From NCBI RefSeq assembly GCF_017744045.1, contig NZ_JAGHRD010000011.1: a DNA stretch of 64,000 nucleotides, one strand, 5' to 3'. Source of the stretch: Pelagimonas sp017744045 (lineage in GTDB: Bacteria > Pseudomonadota > Alphaproteobacteria > Rhodobacterales > Rhodobacteraceae). A program made the position numbers and the translations under genes. Of this stretch, positions 25,610 to 35,337 are shown piece by piece. The notes under the pieces were generated by a model. That model searched no databases and was not told where the DNA came from. It worked only from the letters and a program-made list of their open reading frames with translations. The stretch's first letter is position 1, and every line of letters begins with the position of its first letter.

Positions 25610-26976
25610 CAGCGCGTGAGGGATGCGGAGCGCAAAGGCGCAACCGCGATCGCATAGCTCTGGCGGATCGCATTGCGTGCGATATGTCGCCCGTCGCGCA
25701 CCAGATGACGCCCGCCGGACCAGACATCGCGCACCATTTCCTGCCCACCGGCAAAGACGAATGTATCCAGCGCCGTATCCGGGGCCAGCCCGGCCAGGTC
25801 CGGATGGGCGAGATCGAGGGCCAGCAGGTCGGCCCATGCGCCGACCTCCAACCGTCCTGATCCGCGCCCCGAGGCCTGCCCGCCCCCTTGCGCGGCGGCC
25901 TGCATCAGCCGTCGACCGGTCGAGAGGGTGGGCGTTGCAAGGGCGGCGCGGGAATGGTCGCGTAGGCGTTGGGACGTGTCCAACTGGCGCAGCTCTTCGG
26001 CCAGCGAGATGCGGATATTGCTGTCGGACCCAATGGCGATGCGTCCGCCGCCCGCCATCCAGCGCACCCCGTCAAAGATCCCATCCCCCAGCGAGGCTTC
26101 GGTCAGCGGACATAGGCCCGCCGAAGCTCCGCTGGCCGCCATGGCCCGGGTCTCGGCCGGGGTCATTTGGGTCAGGTGAATCAGGCTCCACCGGGCGTCG
26201 ATGTCGAGATTGTCCAGCGCCCAAGTCACCGGGCGCGCGCCCAAATGCGCCTCGACCTCGGCGACTTCGGGGAGTTGTTCGGCCAGATGCATGTGGATTG
26301 GCCCGCCCTGCGCCATCTGCGCAACGGCCATCAGATCCCCCGGCGCAACCGCGCGCAGGGAATGCGGCGCGACCCCAAGCCGGGCATCCGGCGGCAGATG
26401 GGTGAGCGCGGCCTTTGCGCCTTCTAGCAAATTGGCATAGCGGTTCAGATCATTGCCAAAGCGGCGCTGCCCGCCCTGCAGGGCCCGCTCATCACAGCCG
26501 CCATATTGATACATGACCGGCAAGAGGGTCAGCCCGATGCCCGATATTTCGGCTGCTGCGGCCACGCGTTCGCTCATCTCGGCGAGGTTGTCAAAGGGTC
26601 GGCCATCCGCCTGATGATGCAGATAGTGAAACTCGACCGACGCGCCAAACCCGGCCTCCAGCATCTCCATCTGCACCATGGCGGTGATGGCTTCGACCTG
26701 ATCCGGTGTCAGCAGGTCAAGAAAGCGATACATCAGGCTGCGCCAGGTCCAGAAACTGTCCGCCTCGGGGCCACGCGCCTCGGACAGACCTGCCATGGCG
26801 CGCTGAAAAGCGTGGCTGTGGCCGTTGCAGGGGGCGGGCACCAGCAGGCCGACACGATGGCCCTGCGCCGGGGCACCTTCGGCAATCGCCGTGATCCGGC
26901 CCCCGTCAATCGTCAGTGCCACATCCTTGCGCCATTCATCCGCAATCAATGCCTGTTCCGCCCAGAGCGTTTCCAT
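25609..26976 (-). CDS. hutF: formimidoylglutamate deiminase
   Basis: 455 residues of the amidohydrolase superfamily. It converts N-formimidoyl-L-glutamate to N-formylglutamate plus ammonia, so that HutG can finish the pathway. Metal and substrate motifs are in order: NGHSHAFQRAM, APHSLRAV, HMHLAEQ and GSDSNIR. The METLWAEQ start at 26976 is the expected HutF N terminus; a frame to 27021 is longer but runs into the intergenic operator. Divergent from hutIHGU. Confidence 0.94.
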   Translation of the reverse strand: METLWAEQALIADEWRKDVALTIDGGRITAIAEGAPAQGHRVGLLVPAPCNGHSHAFQRAMAGLSEARGPEADSFWTWRSLMYRFLDLLTPDQVEAITAMVQMEMLEAGFGASVEFHYLHHQADGRPFDNLAEMSERVAAAAEISGIGLTLLPVMYQYGGCDERALQGGQRRFGNDLNRYANLLEGAKAALTHLPPDARLGVAPHSLRAVAPGDLMAVAQMAQGGPIHMHLAEQLPEVAEVEAHLGARPVTWALDNLDIDARWSLIHLTQMTPAETRAMAASGASAGLCPLTEASLGDGIFDGVRWMAGGGRIAIGSDSNIRISLAEELRQLDTSQRLRDHSRAALATPTLSTGRRLMQAAAQGGGQASGRGSGRLEVGAWADLLALDLAHPDLAGLAPDTALDTFVFAGGQEMVRDVWSGGRHLVRDGRHIARNAIRQSYAIAVAPLRSASLTR

Positions 26977-27002
26977 CTGCTGTCTCTCTGCTTGACTTGC
27001 AA

Positions 27003-27016
27003 TATGTCTATACATA
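27003..27016. promoter_or_regulatory. candidate HutC operator between hutF and hutI
   Basis: TATGTCTATACATA is a near-palindrome with TATGT/ACATA arms, close to the TGTATATACA type of site reported for HutC in pseudomonads. It lies in the 75-bp divergent gap, where one site could control hutF and hutIHGU together. AT-rich sequence on both sides fits overlapping promoters. Confidence 0.6.
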
Positions 27017-27051
27017 AACAAAATATAACTGCGTCAATCAAGGCGAATCTT

Positions 27052-28245
27052 ATGCTTCTGACAAATTGCCATATCGCCACCATGGCCGGACCTGCGCCCT
27101 ATGGCGCGCTTTGCGATGCTGCCCTTTGGATCAAAGAAGGGCGGGTGCAATGGCTTGGCAATGCGGGCGGGGTGCCGGAGGCGGCCCGTTCGGGGCCGAT
27201 GACGGATCTTGGCGGGCGCTGGGTGACGCCGGGCCTGATCGATTGCCACACGCATCTGGTCTTTGGCGGCAACCGGGCGCAGGAATTCGAACTGCGTCTC
27301 ACCGGGGCCAGCTATGAAGAGATTGCGCGCGCCGGGGGCGGTATTCTGTCCACCCTCACCGCGACCAGACAGGCCAGCGAGGCCGAGCTGCTGCAAGCGG
27401 CGCTGACACGGCTGGACGCCATGCTGGCCGAAGGCGTCACCACGGTTGAGATCAAATCCGGCTATGGCCTGGATCGCGAGACAGAGCTGCGCATGTTGCG
27501 CACGGCCCGCCAGATCCCGGATCATCGCGATGTGGATGTGCAGGTCACGTACCTCGCCGCCCATGCCATCCCGCCGGAATTTGCCGGGCAGGGGGATGCC
27601 TATCTGGATGAGGTGGTTCTGCCCCTGATGACCGAAGCCGCCGGTCTGGGGCTGATTGATGCGGTGGATGGGTTTTGCGAAAACATCGCTTTTTCTGCTG
27701 CGCAAATGCGGCGGGTGTTTGAGGCCGCGCAGGCGCTGAGCCTGCCGGTGAAACTACATGCAGAGCAGCTCAGCCATCAGGGCGGCACGGCTTTGGCGGC
27801 GGAGTTCGGGGCGCTGTCGGTGGATCATCTTGAATATGCCACCGCCGCTGATGCGCAGGCCATGGCGCAAGCAGGCTCGGTTGCCGTGCTGCTGCCGGGG
27901 GCCTTTTACACCCTGCGCGAAACGCAATTGCCGCCCCTACAGGCCTTTCGCGCGGCCGGGGTGGATATGGCGCTGGCCACGGATTGCAATCCCGGTTCCT
28001 CGCCGCTCAGCTCGCTGCTTTTGACCATGAATATGGGCGCGACCCTGTTTCAGCTCACGCCTGAGGAGGCGCTGGCCGGGGTGACCCGCAATGCGGCCCG
28101 GGCGCTGGGCCTGTCGGATCGCGGCGTGATCGCGCCGGGTCAACGCGCGGATCTGGCGGTTTGGGATATCACCCACCCGCGCGAGTTGGCTTATCGGATC
28201 GGCTTTAACCCCTTGTATAAACGTATCAAAAATGGAGTGCTCTGA
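27052..28245 (+). CDS. hutI: imidazolonepropionase
   Basis: 397 residues. Hydrolyses 4-imidazolone-5-propanoate to formimidoylglutamate. Amidohydrolase metal motifs: DCHTHLVFGGNR, KLHAEQLSHQGG and ATDCNPGSSP. The start at ATG 27052 (MLLTNCHIATM) is the normal family N terminus; the frame continues far upstream through the divergent hutF gene, which is coincidental. Its TGA overlaps the hutH ATG (TGATG). Confidence 0.96.
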   Translation: MLLTNCHIATMAGPAPYGALCDAALWIKEGRVQWLGNAGGVPEAARSGPMTDLGGRWVTPGLIDCHTHLVFGGNRAQEFELRLTGASYEEIARAGGGILSTLTATRQASEAELLQAALTRLDAMLAEGVTTVEIKSGYGLDRETELRMLRTARQIPDHRDVDVQVTYLAAHAIPPEFAGQGDAYLDEVVLPLMTEAAGLGLIDAVDGFCENIAFSAAQMRRVFEAAQALSLPVKLHAEQLSHQGGTALAAEFGALSVDHLEYATAADAQAMAQAGSVAVLLPGAFYTLRETQLPPLQAFRAAGVDMALATDCNPGSSPLSSLLLTMNMGATLFQLTPEEALAGVTRNAARALGLSDRGVIAPGQRADLAVWDITHPRELAYRIGFNPLYKRIKNGVL

Positions 28246-29777
28246 TGGAGGCGCTTGATCCGGGGCAAACGGTTTTGTCCCAATTGGAACATCTGTGGCG
28301 CAGCGAGGCCCCCGCGCAACTCAATCGCAGCGCCCGCCCCGGGGTTGAGGCCGCGGCTGAGCTGGTGCGTCAGGCGGCTGAGGGCGACACAGCGGTGTAC
28401 GGCGTCAATACCGGTTTTGGCAAACTGGCCCATATCAAGATCGCACCCAAAGATACCGCCACCCTGCAACGCAACCTGATCCTCAGCCATTGCTGTGGTG
28501 TCGGTGAACCGCTTGATCGCGCCACAACGCGGTTGATGATGGCGCTGAAACTGCTGTCGCTGGGGCGCGGAGCCTCGGGCGTGCCCTGGTCGACCGTCGA
28601 GATGATCGAAGCCCTGCTGGATCGCGGCGTGACTCCGGTGGTGCCGGGGCAGGGCTCGGTCGGGGCGTCGGGTGATCTGGCTCCGCTGGCCCATATGGCG
28701 GCGGTGATGATTGAGGCCGGTGAGGCCGAGTTTGACGGGCAGGTCCTGCCCGCAGCCGAGGCGCTGGCCAAGGCCGGGCTGACCCCGATTACCCTTGGCC
28801 CGAAAGAGGGGCTGGCGCTGATCAATGGCACGCAGTTTTCCACCGCCTGCGCCCTGGTCGGGCTGTGGACCGCCTGGGACAATCTGCGCGCTGCCGTGGT
28901 GACCGGGGCGCTGTCGACCGATGCGATCATGGGCTCGACCGCGCCTTTGGTGGATGACATCCACACCCTGCGCGGCCATGCCGGACAGATTGAATTCGCC
29001 CGGGCACAGCGTGCGCTGCTGGCCGGGTCCGAGATCCGCGAAAGCCACCGCGAGGGCGATACCCGCGTGCAAGATCCCTATTGCATTCGCTGCCAGCCGC
29101 AGGTGGTTGGCGCGGCGATGGATCTGTTGCGCTTTGCCGGGCGCAGCCTTGAGATCGAGGCCAATGCCGTCACCGATAACCCGCTGGTTCTGGTGGCCGA
29201 AGGGCGCATTGTTTCGGGGGGCAATTTTCATGCGGAACCTGTCGGCTTTGCCGCTGATCAGATCGCCGTGGCCCTGTCCGAGATCGGCGCGATTGCGCAG
29301 CGCCGCATTGCGCTGATGGTCGATCCCAGCCTCAGCTTTGATCTGCCGCCGTTTCTGACGCCTGAACCGGGGCTCAATTCCGGCTTGATGATTGCCGAGG
29401 TCACAACAGCCGCTTTGATGAGCGAAAACAAACATTTGGCCAATCCTTGCACCACGGATTCCACCCCGACCTCGGCCAATCAAGAGGACCATGTCAGCAT
29501 GGCCGCCCATGCGGCGCGGCGGTTGGAGCGGATGAATGCCAACCTGTCGGTGATCCTTGGGGTCGAGGCGCTCTGTGCTGTGCAGGGGATCGAATTCCGC
29601 GCGCCCTTGGCGACCTCGCCGGATCTGCAACAGGTGGCGGCCCGCCTGCGCAGCGTCTCCCCCAGCGTCAAAGAAGACCGCTATCTCGCCCCGGACCTGG
29701 CCATTGCCAGCCAAATGGTGGCAACAGGAGCGCTGACCAAAGGGCTGGACCTGCCACTGCTGGAGACCTCCGCATGA
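28245..29777 (+). CDS. hutH: histidine ammonia-lyase
   Basis: 510 residues. Removes ammonia from histidine to give urocanate, the first step of the pathway and the source of the HutC inducer. The electrophilic MIO cofactor forms from Ala141-Ser142-Gly143 in GSVGASGDLAPL. The YGVNTGFGKL segment and the C-terminal SANQEDHVSM active-site loop are present. Start and stop overlap hutI and hutG, so the operon is translationally coupled. Confidence 0.98.
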   Translation: MEALDPGQTVLSQLEHLWRSEAPAQLNRSARPGVEAAAELVRQAAEGDTAVYGVNTGFGKLAHIKIAPKDTATLQRNLILSHCCGVGEPLDRATTRLMMALKLLSLGRGASGVPWSTVEMIEALLDRGVTPVVPGQGSVGASGDLAPLAHMAAVMIEAGEAEFDGQVLPAAEALAKAGLTPITLGPKEGLALINGTQFSTACALVGLWTAWDNLRAAVVTGALSTDAIMGSTAPLVDDIHTLRGHAGQIEFARAQRALLAGSEIRESHREGDTRVQDPYCIRCQPQVVGAAMDLLRFAGRSLEIEANAVTDNPLVLVAEGRIVSGGNFHAEPVGFAADQIAVALSEIGAIAQRRIALMVDPSLSFDLPPFLTPEPGLNSGLMIAEVTTAALMSENKHLANPCTTDSTPTSANQEDHVSMAAHAARRLERMNANLSVILGVEALCAVQGIEFRAPLATSPDLQQVAARLRSVSPSVKEDRYLAPDLAIASQMVATGALTKGLDLPLLETSA

Positions 29778-30598
29778 GCCCGGTCAATGTCAAAGAGGGC
29801 GACGGGCCGGTCATTCTGGGCCTGCCCCATGCGGGCACATTTGTGCCGCCCGAGGTCGCGCAAGCGCTGAATGAACGCGGGCAGGCGCTGGCGGATACGG
29901 ATTGGCATGTGGATCAGCTCTATGATGGGCTGTTGCCGGGTGCGACCTATGTTCGGGCGAATTTCCACCGCTATGTGATCGACGCCAATCGCGATCCCGC
30001 TGGTGTCAGTCTTTATCCCGGTCAGAACACCACAACCCTGGTGCCGCTGACGGATTTTGACGGAGCGCCGATCTGGAACCAGCCGCCAAGCACACAGGAT
30101 ATTGCCGCGCAAAAGGCGGCCTTTCACAGCCCCTATCACGCTGCTCTGGCCGAGCAGATTGCCCGGGTCAAGGCGCGGCATGGGGTGGCGATCTTGTTTG
30201 ATTGCCATTCGATCCGTTCGCGGATTCCGTTTCTGTTTGACGGGGTGCTGCCGGACCTGAATGTCGGCACCAATGGCGGCTTGACCTGCGCCGCCCTGGT
30301 GCAGGATGCGGTTTGGCAGGCCTGCGAAGGCTCGGAGTTCAGCGCAGTTCTGAATGGCCGTTTCAAAGGCGGCTGGACCACCCGCCATTACGGCCAACCC
30401 GAGGCGCATGTTCACGCGATCCAGCTAGAATTGGCGCAATCGACCTATCTGACAGCCGAGGAGCCGCCCTGGAGCTATGACAGCGACAAGGCTCTGAAAT
30501 TACGGGGTTTGTTGCGCGATATCCTGACATCCCTTGCCGATTTGGCCCCCTCCCTAACTGCAAACCCGACATCTGCGACCCCGAAAGGCACATCATGA
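29774..30598 (+). CDS. hutG: N-formylglutamate deformylase
   Basis: 274 residues of the N-formylglutamate amidohydrolase family. It converts formylglutamate to glutamate plus formate. Visible motifs are LGLPHAGTFVP at the N terminus, DTDWHVDQLY, FDCHSIRSRIPFLFDG and the C-terminal QLELAQSTYLT. It starts at the ATG overlapping the hutH stop (ATGA) and ends overlapping hutU in the same way. Together with HutF it shows the five-step route ending in formate, not formamide. Confidence 0.95.
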   Translation: MSPVNVKEGDGPVILGLPHAGTFVPPEVAQALNERGQALADTDWHVDQLYDGLLPGATYVRANFHRYVIDANRDPAGVSLYPGQNTTTLVPLTDFDGAPIWNQPPSTQDIAAQKAAFHSPYHAALAEQIARVKARHGVAILFDCHSIRSRIPFLFDGVLPDLNVGTNGGLTCAALVQDAVWQACEGSEFSAVLNGRFKGGWTTRHYGQPEAHVHAIQLELAQSTYLTAEEPPWSYDSDKALKLRGLLRDILTSLADLAPSLTANPTSATPKGTS

Positions 30599-32259
30599 GC
30601 GATCCGCGTCACAACTCCCGCACCGTTATTGCCCCGACCGGCCCGGAGATCAGCGCCAAAAGCTGGCTGACCGAGGCCCCGATGCGGATGCTGCTGAACA
30701 ACCTGCACCCGGATGTGGCAGAAAACCCGGCCGAGCTGGTGGTCTATGGCGGGATCGGGCGCGCGGCCCGCACCTGGAAGGATTTCGACCTGATCGTGGA
30801 GACGCTCAAGGGGTTGGACGCGGATGAAACCCTGCTGGTGCAATCGGGCAAGCCGGTGGGTGTGTTTCGCACCCACAAGGATGCGCCGCGCGTGCTGATT
30901 GCCAATTCCAACCTTGTGCCGCATTGGGCCAATTGGGATCATTTCAACGAGCTCGATAAAAAAGGCCTGGCCATGTATGGCCAGATGACCGCCGGCAGCT
31001 GGATCTATATCGGCTCGCAAGGCATCGTGCAGGGCACCTATGAGACCTTTATGGAGGCCGGGCGTCAGCATTATGGCGGTGACCTCAAGGGGCGCTGGAT
31101 CCTGACCGGCGGGCTAGGTGGCATGGGCGGCGCGCAACCTTTGGCCGCTGTCATGGCCGGGGCCTGCTGTCTGGCGGTGGAATGTGACGAGAAAAGCGCC
31201 GATTTCCGCCTGCGCACCCGCTATGTCGATGAAAAGACCCATTCGCTGGACGAAGCGCTGGCCATGATCGAGGCCTGGACCAAGGCGGGCGAGGCGAAAT
31301 CGGTGGCTTTGATCGGCAATGCGGCGGATATCTTCCCCGAGATTTTGGCACGCGGTGTGCGCCCCGATATCGTCACCGACCAGACCAGCGCCCATGATCC
31401 GGTCAACGGCTATCTGCCACAGGGTTGGAGCGTGGCGGAATGGCGCGCCAAAGCCGAAACGGCCCCCAAAGAGGTCGAAGCCGCCGCCCGCGCCAGCATG
31501 AAGGTGCAGGTCGCCGCCATGGTCGGCTTTCACGAGGTCGGCGTGCCGACTGTGGATTACGGCAACAATATCAGACAGATGGCGCTGGAAGAGGGTCTGG
31601 AAAACGCCTTTGCCTTTCCCGGCTTTGTGCCCGCCTATATCCGCCCGCTATTTTGCAAGGGGATTGGCCCGTTTCGCTGGTGCGCCCTGTCGGGCGACCC
31701 CGAGGATATCTACAAGACCGATGCCAAGGTCAAAGAGCTGGTGGATGATCCGCATCTGCATAATTGGCTGGATATGGCGCGCGAGCGAATCAGCTTTCAG
31801 GGGCTTCCGGCGCGGATTTGCTGGGTCGGGCTGGGGGTGCGCCACAAGCTGGGGCTGGCCTTTAACGAGATGGTGCGTACCGGCGAGCTGAGCGCACCGG
31901 TGGTGATCGGGCGCGACCATCTGGATAGCGGCTCGGTGGCGTCCCCCAATCGCGAGACCGAGGCGATGCGAGATGGTTCGGACGCGGTCAGCGATTGGCC
32001 GCTGTTGAACGCACTGCTCAACACCGCCTCAGGCGCGACCTGGGTGTCGCTGCATCACGGTGGCGGTGTCGGCATGGGGTTCAGCCAGCATTCCGGCATG
32101 GTGATCTGTTGCGATGGCAGCGAAGATGCGGATCGTCGCATTGCCAATGTGCTGTGGAACGACCCGGCAACCGGCGTGATGCGCCATGCGGATGCCGGTT
32201 ACGAGATCGCCCAGGACTGCGCCCGTGAGCACGGGCTGACCCTGCCGGGGATTTTGTAA
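30595..32259 (+). CDS. hutU: urocanate hydratase
   Basis: 554 residues, normal for urocanase. It adds water to urocanate using NAD+ as electrophile. The NAD-binding glycine loop ILTGGLGGMGGAQ lies near 165-177 and the active-site cysteine segment ARICWVGLGVRHKLGLAF near 405. It is the last gene of hutIHGU; a structured repeat follows before a convergent gene. Confidence 0.98.
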   Translation: MSDPRHNSRTVIAPTGPEISAKSWLTEAPMRMLLNNLHPDVAENPAELVVYGGIGRAARTWKDFDLIVETLKGLDADETLLVQSGKPVGVFRTHKDAPRVLIANSNLVPHWANWDHFNELDKKGLAMYGQMTAGSWIYIGSQGIVQGTYETFMEAGRQHYGGDLKGRWILTGGLGGMGGAQPLAAVMAGACCLAVECDEKSADFRLRTRYVDEKTHSLDEALAMIEAWTKAGEAKSVALIGNAADIFPEILARGVRPDIVTDQTSAHDPVNGYLPQGWSVAEWRAKAETAPKEVEAAARASMKVQVAAMVGFHEVGVPTVDYGNNIRQMALEEGLENAFAFPGFVPAYIRPLFCKGIGPFRWCALSGDPEDIYKTDAKVKELVDDPHLHNWLDMARERISFQGLPARICWVGLGVRHKLGLAFNEMVRTGELSAPVVIGRDHLDSGSVASPNRETEAMRDGSDAVSDWPLLNALLNTASGATWVSLHHGGGVGMGFSQHSGMVICCDGSEDADRRIANVLWNDPATGVMRHADAGYEIAQDCAREHGLTLPGIL

Positions 32260-32311
32260 GAGCGAGTCAGACGGAACTGAAACTCGCCACATAGACAACT
32301 AGTAACTGCAG

Positions 32312-32556
32312 AGGTTCGCGCCCGGCACCGAGGGTGGGCGCGTTGAAACTTGGCAAACGGGTTGTAGCATCAAATAACAGTGCAACTTGTTGAAACGTTG
32401 AGGCGAATTCGCGCCCGCCGTTTTGCCGAAGGCAAACCTTTGGTTTGACGGGCGGGGTCATGCTGAAAGCATGCCTCTGGCATGAGCGCGAACCGGATCG
32501 CAGGCGATCCGGGGATATTGCCTTTATGACAAGAATTTCAATTCCGGATGACTAGG
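32312..32556. repeat. about 245-bp structured intergenic repeat, copy 2
   Basis: Near-full copy of the element at 9504: the same AGGTTCGCGCCCGGCACCGAG start, AATTCGCGCCCGCCG middle, GGGTCATGCTGAAAGCATG hairpin, and GCGCGAACCGGATCGCAGGC right part. It lies between the convergent hutU and histidine kinase genes and is the main content of the 312-bp gap 32260-32571. Confidence 0.85.
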
Positions 32557-32571
32557 GTCTGATACTGGCCA

Positions 32572-34731
32572 TCAGGCATTGGTACGCCCCTTGGCATGTG
32601 CCAATGCCTGTTCCAGAGCGCTGAGCAGCGCCTGCCGGGTGACCGGTTTCATCAGGCGAATATCCTCGGGGCGCAACCCATTGCCATGCACGGTCGCTTC
32701 GCTGGCATAGCCCGACATAAAGACTGCGGGCAGCTTTGGATCGATCTTGCGCAGGGCCTTGGACAGCGAGGTGCCCTGAAGTGTTCCCGGCATGACGATA
32801 TCGGTCAGCAGCAGGTCGATATGGGGCAGGGTTTTGAACTTGTCAAAAGCCTCGTCCCCCGAAGAGGCCGTAATGACATTATATCCGGCCTTGGTCAGGG
32901 TCGCCTCGAGCAGATGCAGCAATTCGTCCTCATCCTCGACAACCAACACGGTTTCACCGCTGAGCAACGGCTTTTTGCGCTCTGCCACCGTCGCCCCGGC
33001 GGCGGGGAGATCTTTGGTCGCACCGGCGCTGATCGGGAAATAGAGCTTGAATGTTGTGCCCTCATTGGGTTCGGAATAGACCCGGATGGTGCCGCCCGAT
33101 TGGCGCATAAAGCCCAGAACCATGGACAGGCCCAACCCGGTGCCCTGGCCCGCCGGTTTGGTCGAGAAGAAGGGTTCGAAAATCCGCTCGACGATCTCAA
33201 CCGGAATGCCCGCGCCGGTGTCAGAAATGGCCAGCATGACATAGCGCCCCGGCGGCACCTCTTCGCTGCGCTCAAAGATATAGTCATCATCAATGCGCAG
33301 ATTGGCGGTTTCGATGGTCAGCTTGCCGCCCTCGGGCATGGCGTCGCGGGCATTGATCAACAGGTTGAGAATGGCGTTTTGCAGCGCGCTTGGATCGGCT
33401 TCGATACTCCAAAGCCCGGCCAGCAGCGAGACCTCGACATCGACATTGGCGGGCAGGGTGCGCCCGGCCCAGTTTTCAATATTGCGCACCACATCGTTCA
33501 GCTTGACCTCTTGCGGTGTCAGACGGGCCTGACGGGCAAAACTGAGCATGTTCTGCGTCAGATCCGAGCCGCGCTGCACCGAATTGGCAATGGCATTCAG
33601 CATGGTGATATGTTCGGGATTGGTGGTCTCTTCGCGCAGGAATTCCACATTGCCCAGGATCACCGCGAGCAGATTGTTGAAATCATGCGCCACCCCGCCG
33701 CTCAATTTGCCCACCGCCTCAAGCCGTTGCGACTGCGCCAGTTGCGCCTCGAGCGATTGGCGCTCTAGTTCCGCAAATTTGCGCCGCGAGTTGTCGACAC
33801 TGGTCAGGCGCACCACATCGCGGTCCGGGATGGGCAAATGCGAAATCGTCAGATCCACCGACAAAGGCGGCCCTGAAAGCGGCAGCAGCTCAGCCTCGAC
33901 CAGATTGGTTTCCCCTTCATAGGCGGCCTGGACGTAATCCTTGAGGGTCATCGCCTTGGGGTCTGAATAATCCGATAGGTCCGAGAACAGGTCATCATAG
34001 GTTTGCCCCTGCAAAAGCTCTTGCGGGTCCGCGCCAAATTGCTCTCCGGCGGTTGGGTTGGCGCTGGTGAACTGTTCAAGGTTCAGGTCGTAAATCAGGA
34101 TGCCGCCGGGCGAATGATCAATCAGCGCCTGCACTTCTTCATGGCTTTGCTTGAGCTTTGTGTAGGACTCCGTCCAGTAGCTGCGCAGCATATGGGTCAC
34201 ATAAACAGCCGCATAGGCCGAAACCGAAAACAGGAAGGCAAAGAACAGCCAATGCCCCCAATGGCTGTTGAACGCGCTGATATTCATCACAGGCACGATT
34301 ATCTCGGTGGCGTGCAGAACCCCCAGGGCCAAAATAGTCACCGCAATGGCAATCAGCGACCAAATCGCCGCGCGAAACGAGATCAGCGCCACCAGGAACA
34401 TCGGGATCACAAACAGCACAAGAAAAGAGCCCGCTGCCAGCCCCAGCCGCGCCAGCCCGATGACGCTCATCAGATAAATCAAGGCGAGTATGATCGGGGT
34501 CAGGACCTTGAGCCGGAACCGGTGATGGTTCAGCAAAAGCCCGATCGTCACCACGATCATCAGCGACTGCGCCAACCAATAAAAGGAAAACCCCAAGGCG
34601 TGAATGCGGTGAAAGCTGATCAAGAGCCCAATTGTAAAAGCCGCGATAAGGACTTTGAAAAAGGGCTCGAAATGCTTGCGTATGTTTTTGCGAAGGAGAT
34701 TATTGGGCTCAGTGCCGCGTCTATTGGGCAT
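32572..34731 (-). CDS. hybrid sensor histidine kinase with PAS domain and C-terminal receiver
   Basis: 719 residues from MPNRRGTEP (an in-frame start 20 codons upstream is possible). In order: an N-terminal membrane region of about six helices (residues 25-190), a PAS domain (about 205-320, starting QALIDHSPGGILIYD), a HisKA dimerisation helix with phospho-His in GGVAHDFNNLLA, a HATPase domain (INARDAMPEGG, DTGAGIP, GTGLGLSMV), and a receiver with the phospho-Asp in LLLTDIVMP. No cognate regulator or HTH gene is adjacent, so output goes to an unlinked phosphotransfer protein or response regulator. The signal is unknown. Confidence 0.92.
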   Translation of the reverse strand: MPNRRGTEPNNLLRKNIRKHFEPFFKVLIAAFTIGLLISFHRIHALGFSFYWLAQSLMIVVTIGLLLNHHRFRLKVLTPIILALIYLMSVIGLARLGLAAGSFLVLFVIPMFLVALISFRAAIWSLIAIAVTILALGVLHATEIIVPVMNISAFNSHWGHWLFFAFLFSVSAYAAVYVTHMLRSYWTESYTKLKQSHEEVQALIDHSPGGILIYDLNLEQFTSANPTAGEQFGADPQELLQGQTYDDLFSDLSDYSDPKAMTLKDYVQAAYEGETNLVEAELLPLSGPPLSVDLTISHLPIPDRDVVRLTSVDNSRRKFAELERQSLEAQLAQSQRLEAVGKLSGGVAHDFNNLLAVILGNVEFLREETTNPEHITMLNAIANSVQRGSDLTQNMLSFARQARLTPQEVKLNDVVRNIENWAGRTLPANVDVEVSLLAGLWSIEADPSALQNAILNLLINARDAMPEGGKLTIETANLRIDDDYIFERSEEVPPGRYVMLAISDTGAGIPVEIVERIFEPFFSTKPAGQGTGLGLSMVLGFMRQSGGTIRVYSEPNEGTTFKLYFPISAGATKDLPAAGATVAERKKPLLSGETVLVVEDEDELLHLLEATLTKAGYNVITASSGDEAFDKFKTLPHIDLLLTDIVMPGTLQGTSLSKALRKIDPKLPAVFMSGYASEATVHGNGLRPEDIRLMKPVTRQALLSALEQALAHAKGRTNA

Positions 34732-34806
34732 CAAAAAGATCTCTTTGAAAGGCTTTGCTCGTGACCTTAGCCCAAGCCCTTCACGATCCAAAGGAAAATG
34801 TCCGGC

Positions 34807-35337
34807 TTACTCAGCGCTCAATTTGTTGACCTCGCCCTGCGCATTCATACACCAAATGTGAATCTTATTTGCATCATTTGGCAACTCGACAGCCAAACCA
34901 CCGGCAAAACTGTCAAAGGCCGCGCGATTGGCGGGGCTGACGCCGACCAGAACCGGGATATCCAGCTCAAGCGCTTTGCTGATGGCCGAAACAAATCCGC
35001 GCCCCTCGGCCTCTTCGGGGCCGAATTTGTTCAGCAGGAAAAAATCGGCTTTGGCCATGTCACTGGCTTCGACACGGGCAACGGCCTCGGCAATGGCCGT
35101 GGGATTCAAGCGGCAGGCATTTGACCCGCTTCCCAGATCCTGGGTGATCTGGATGATGCTGTGATCAGAAAGCACCCGCACCTTCATGTCACAGCCATTC
35201 TCAAAGCGGCTGTCATGAGACATATCCTTGACGATCCCGCTCAGCGCCAACCCGCGCGCCTCAAGCGCCTGCGCGGCCTGGGTCAGGAGCCTGTCGGTCT
35301 CGCCTTTTCCCGGCGCGCTGACAAAGGCGATTTTCAT
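34807..35337 (-). CDS. DUF2478 family protein, P-loop NTPase-like
   Basis: 176 residues from the ATG at 35337, which has AGGAGA 6 nt upstream; the frame extends 18 codons further without a site. The N terminus MKIAFVSAPGKGETDRLL resembles a degenerate P-loop, followed by DLGSGSNACRLNP and a C-terminal DIPVLVGVSPANRAAFDSFAGG segment characteristic of DUF2478. Members are often near molybdate transport genes, but none is present here. The kinase gene follows 75 bp downstream on the same strand and may be co-transcribed. Confidence 0.75.
   Translation of the reverse strand: MKIAFVSAPGKGETDRLLTQAAQALEARGLALSGIVKDMSHDSRFENGCDMKVRVLSDHSIIQITQDLGSGSNACRLNPTAIAEAVARVEASDMAKADFFLLNKFGPEEAEGRGFVSAISKALELDIPVLVGVSPANRAAFDSFAGGLAVELPNDANKIHIWCMNAQGEVNKLSAE

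Noticed and set aside
28191..29714. 507-residue minus-strand frame opposite hutH
   Set aside because: Antisense shadow; HutH has all its catalytic motifs on the plus strand.
32572..34731. Histidine kinase and DUF2478 as a signalling pair with hut
   Set aside because: They are convergent with hutU and separated by the structured repeat; there is no sequence sign of a link.
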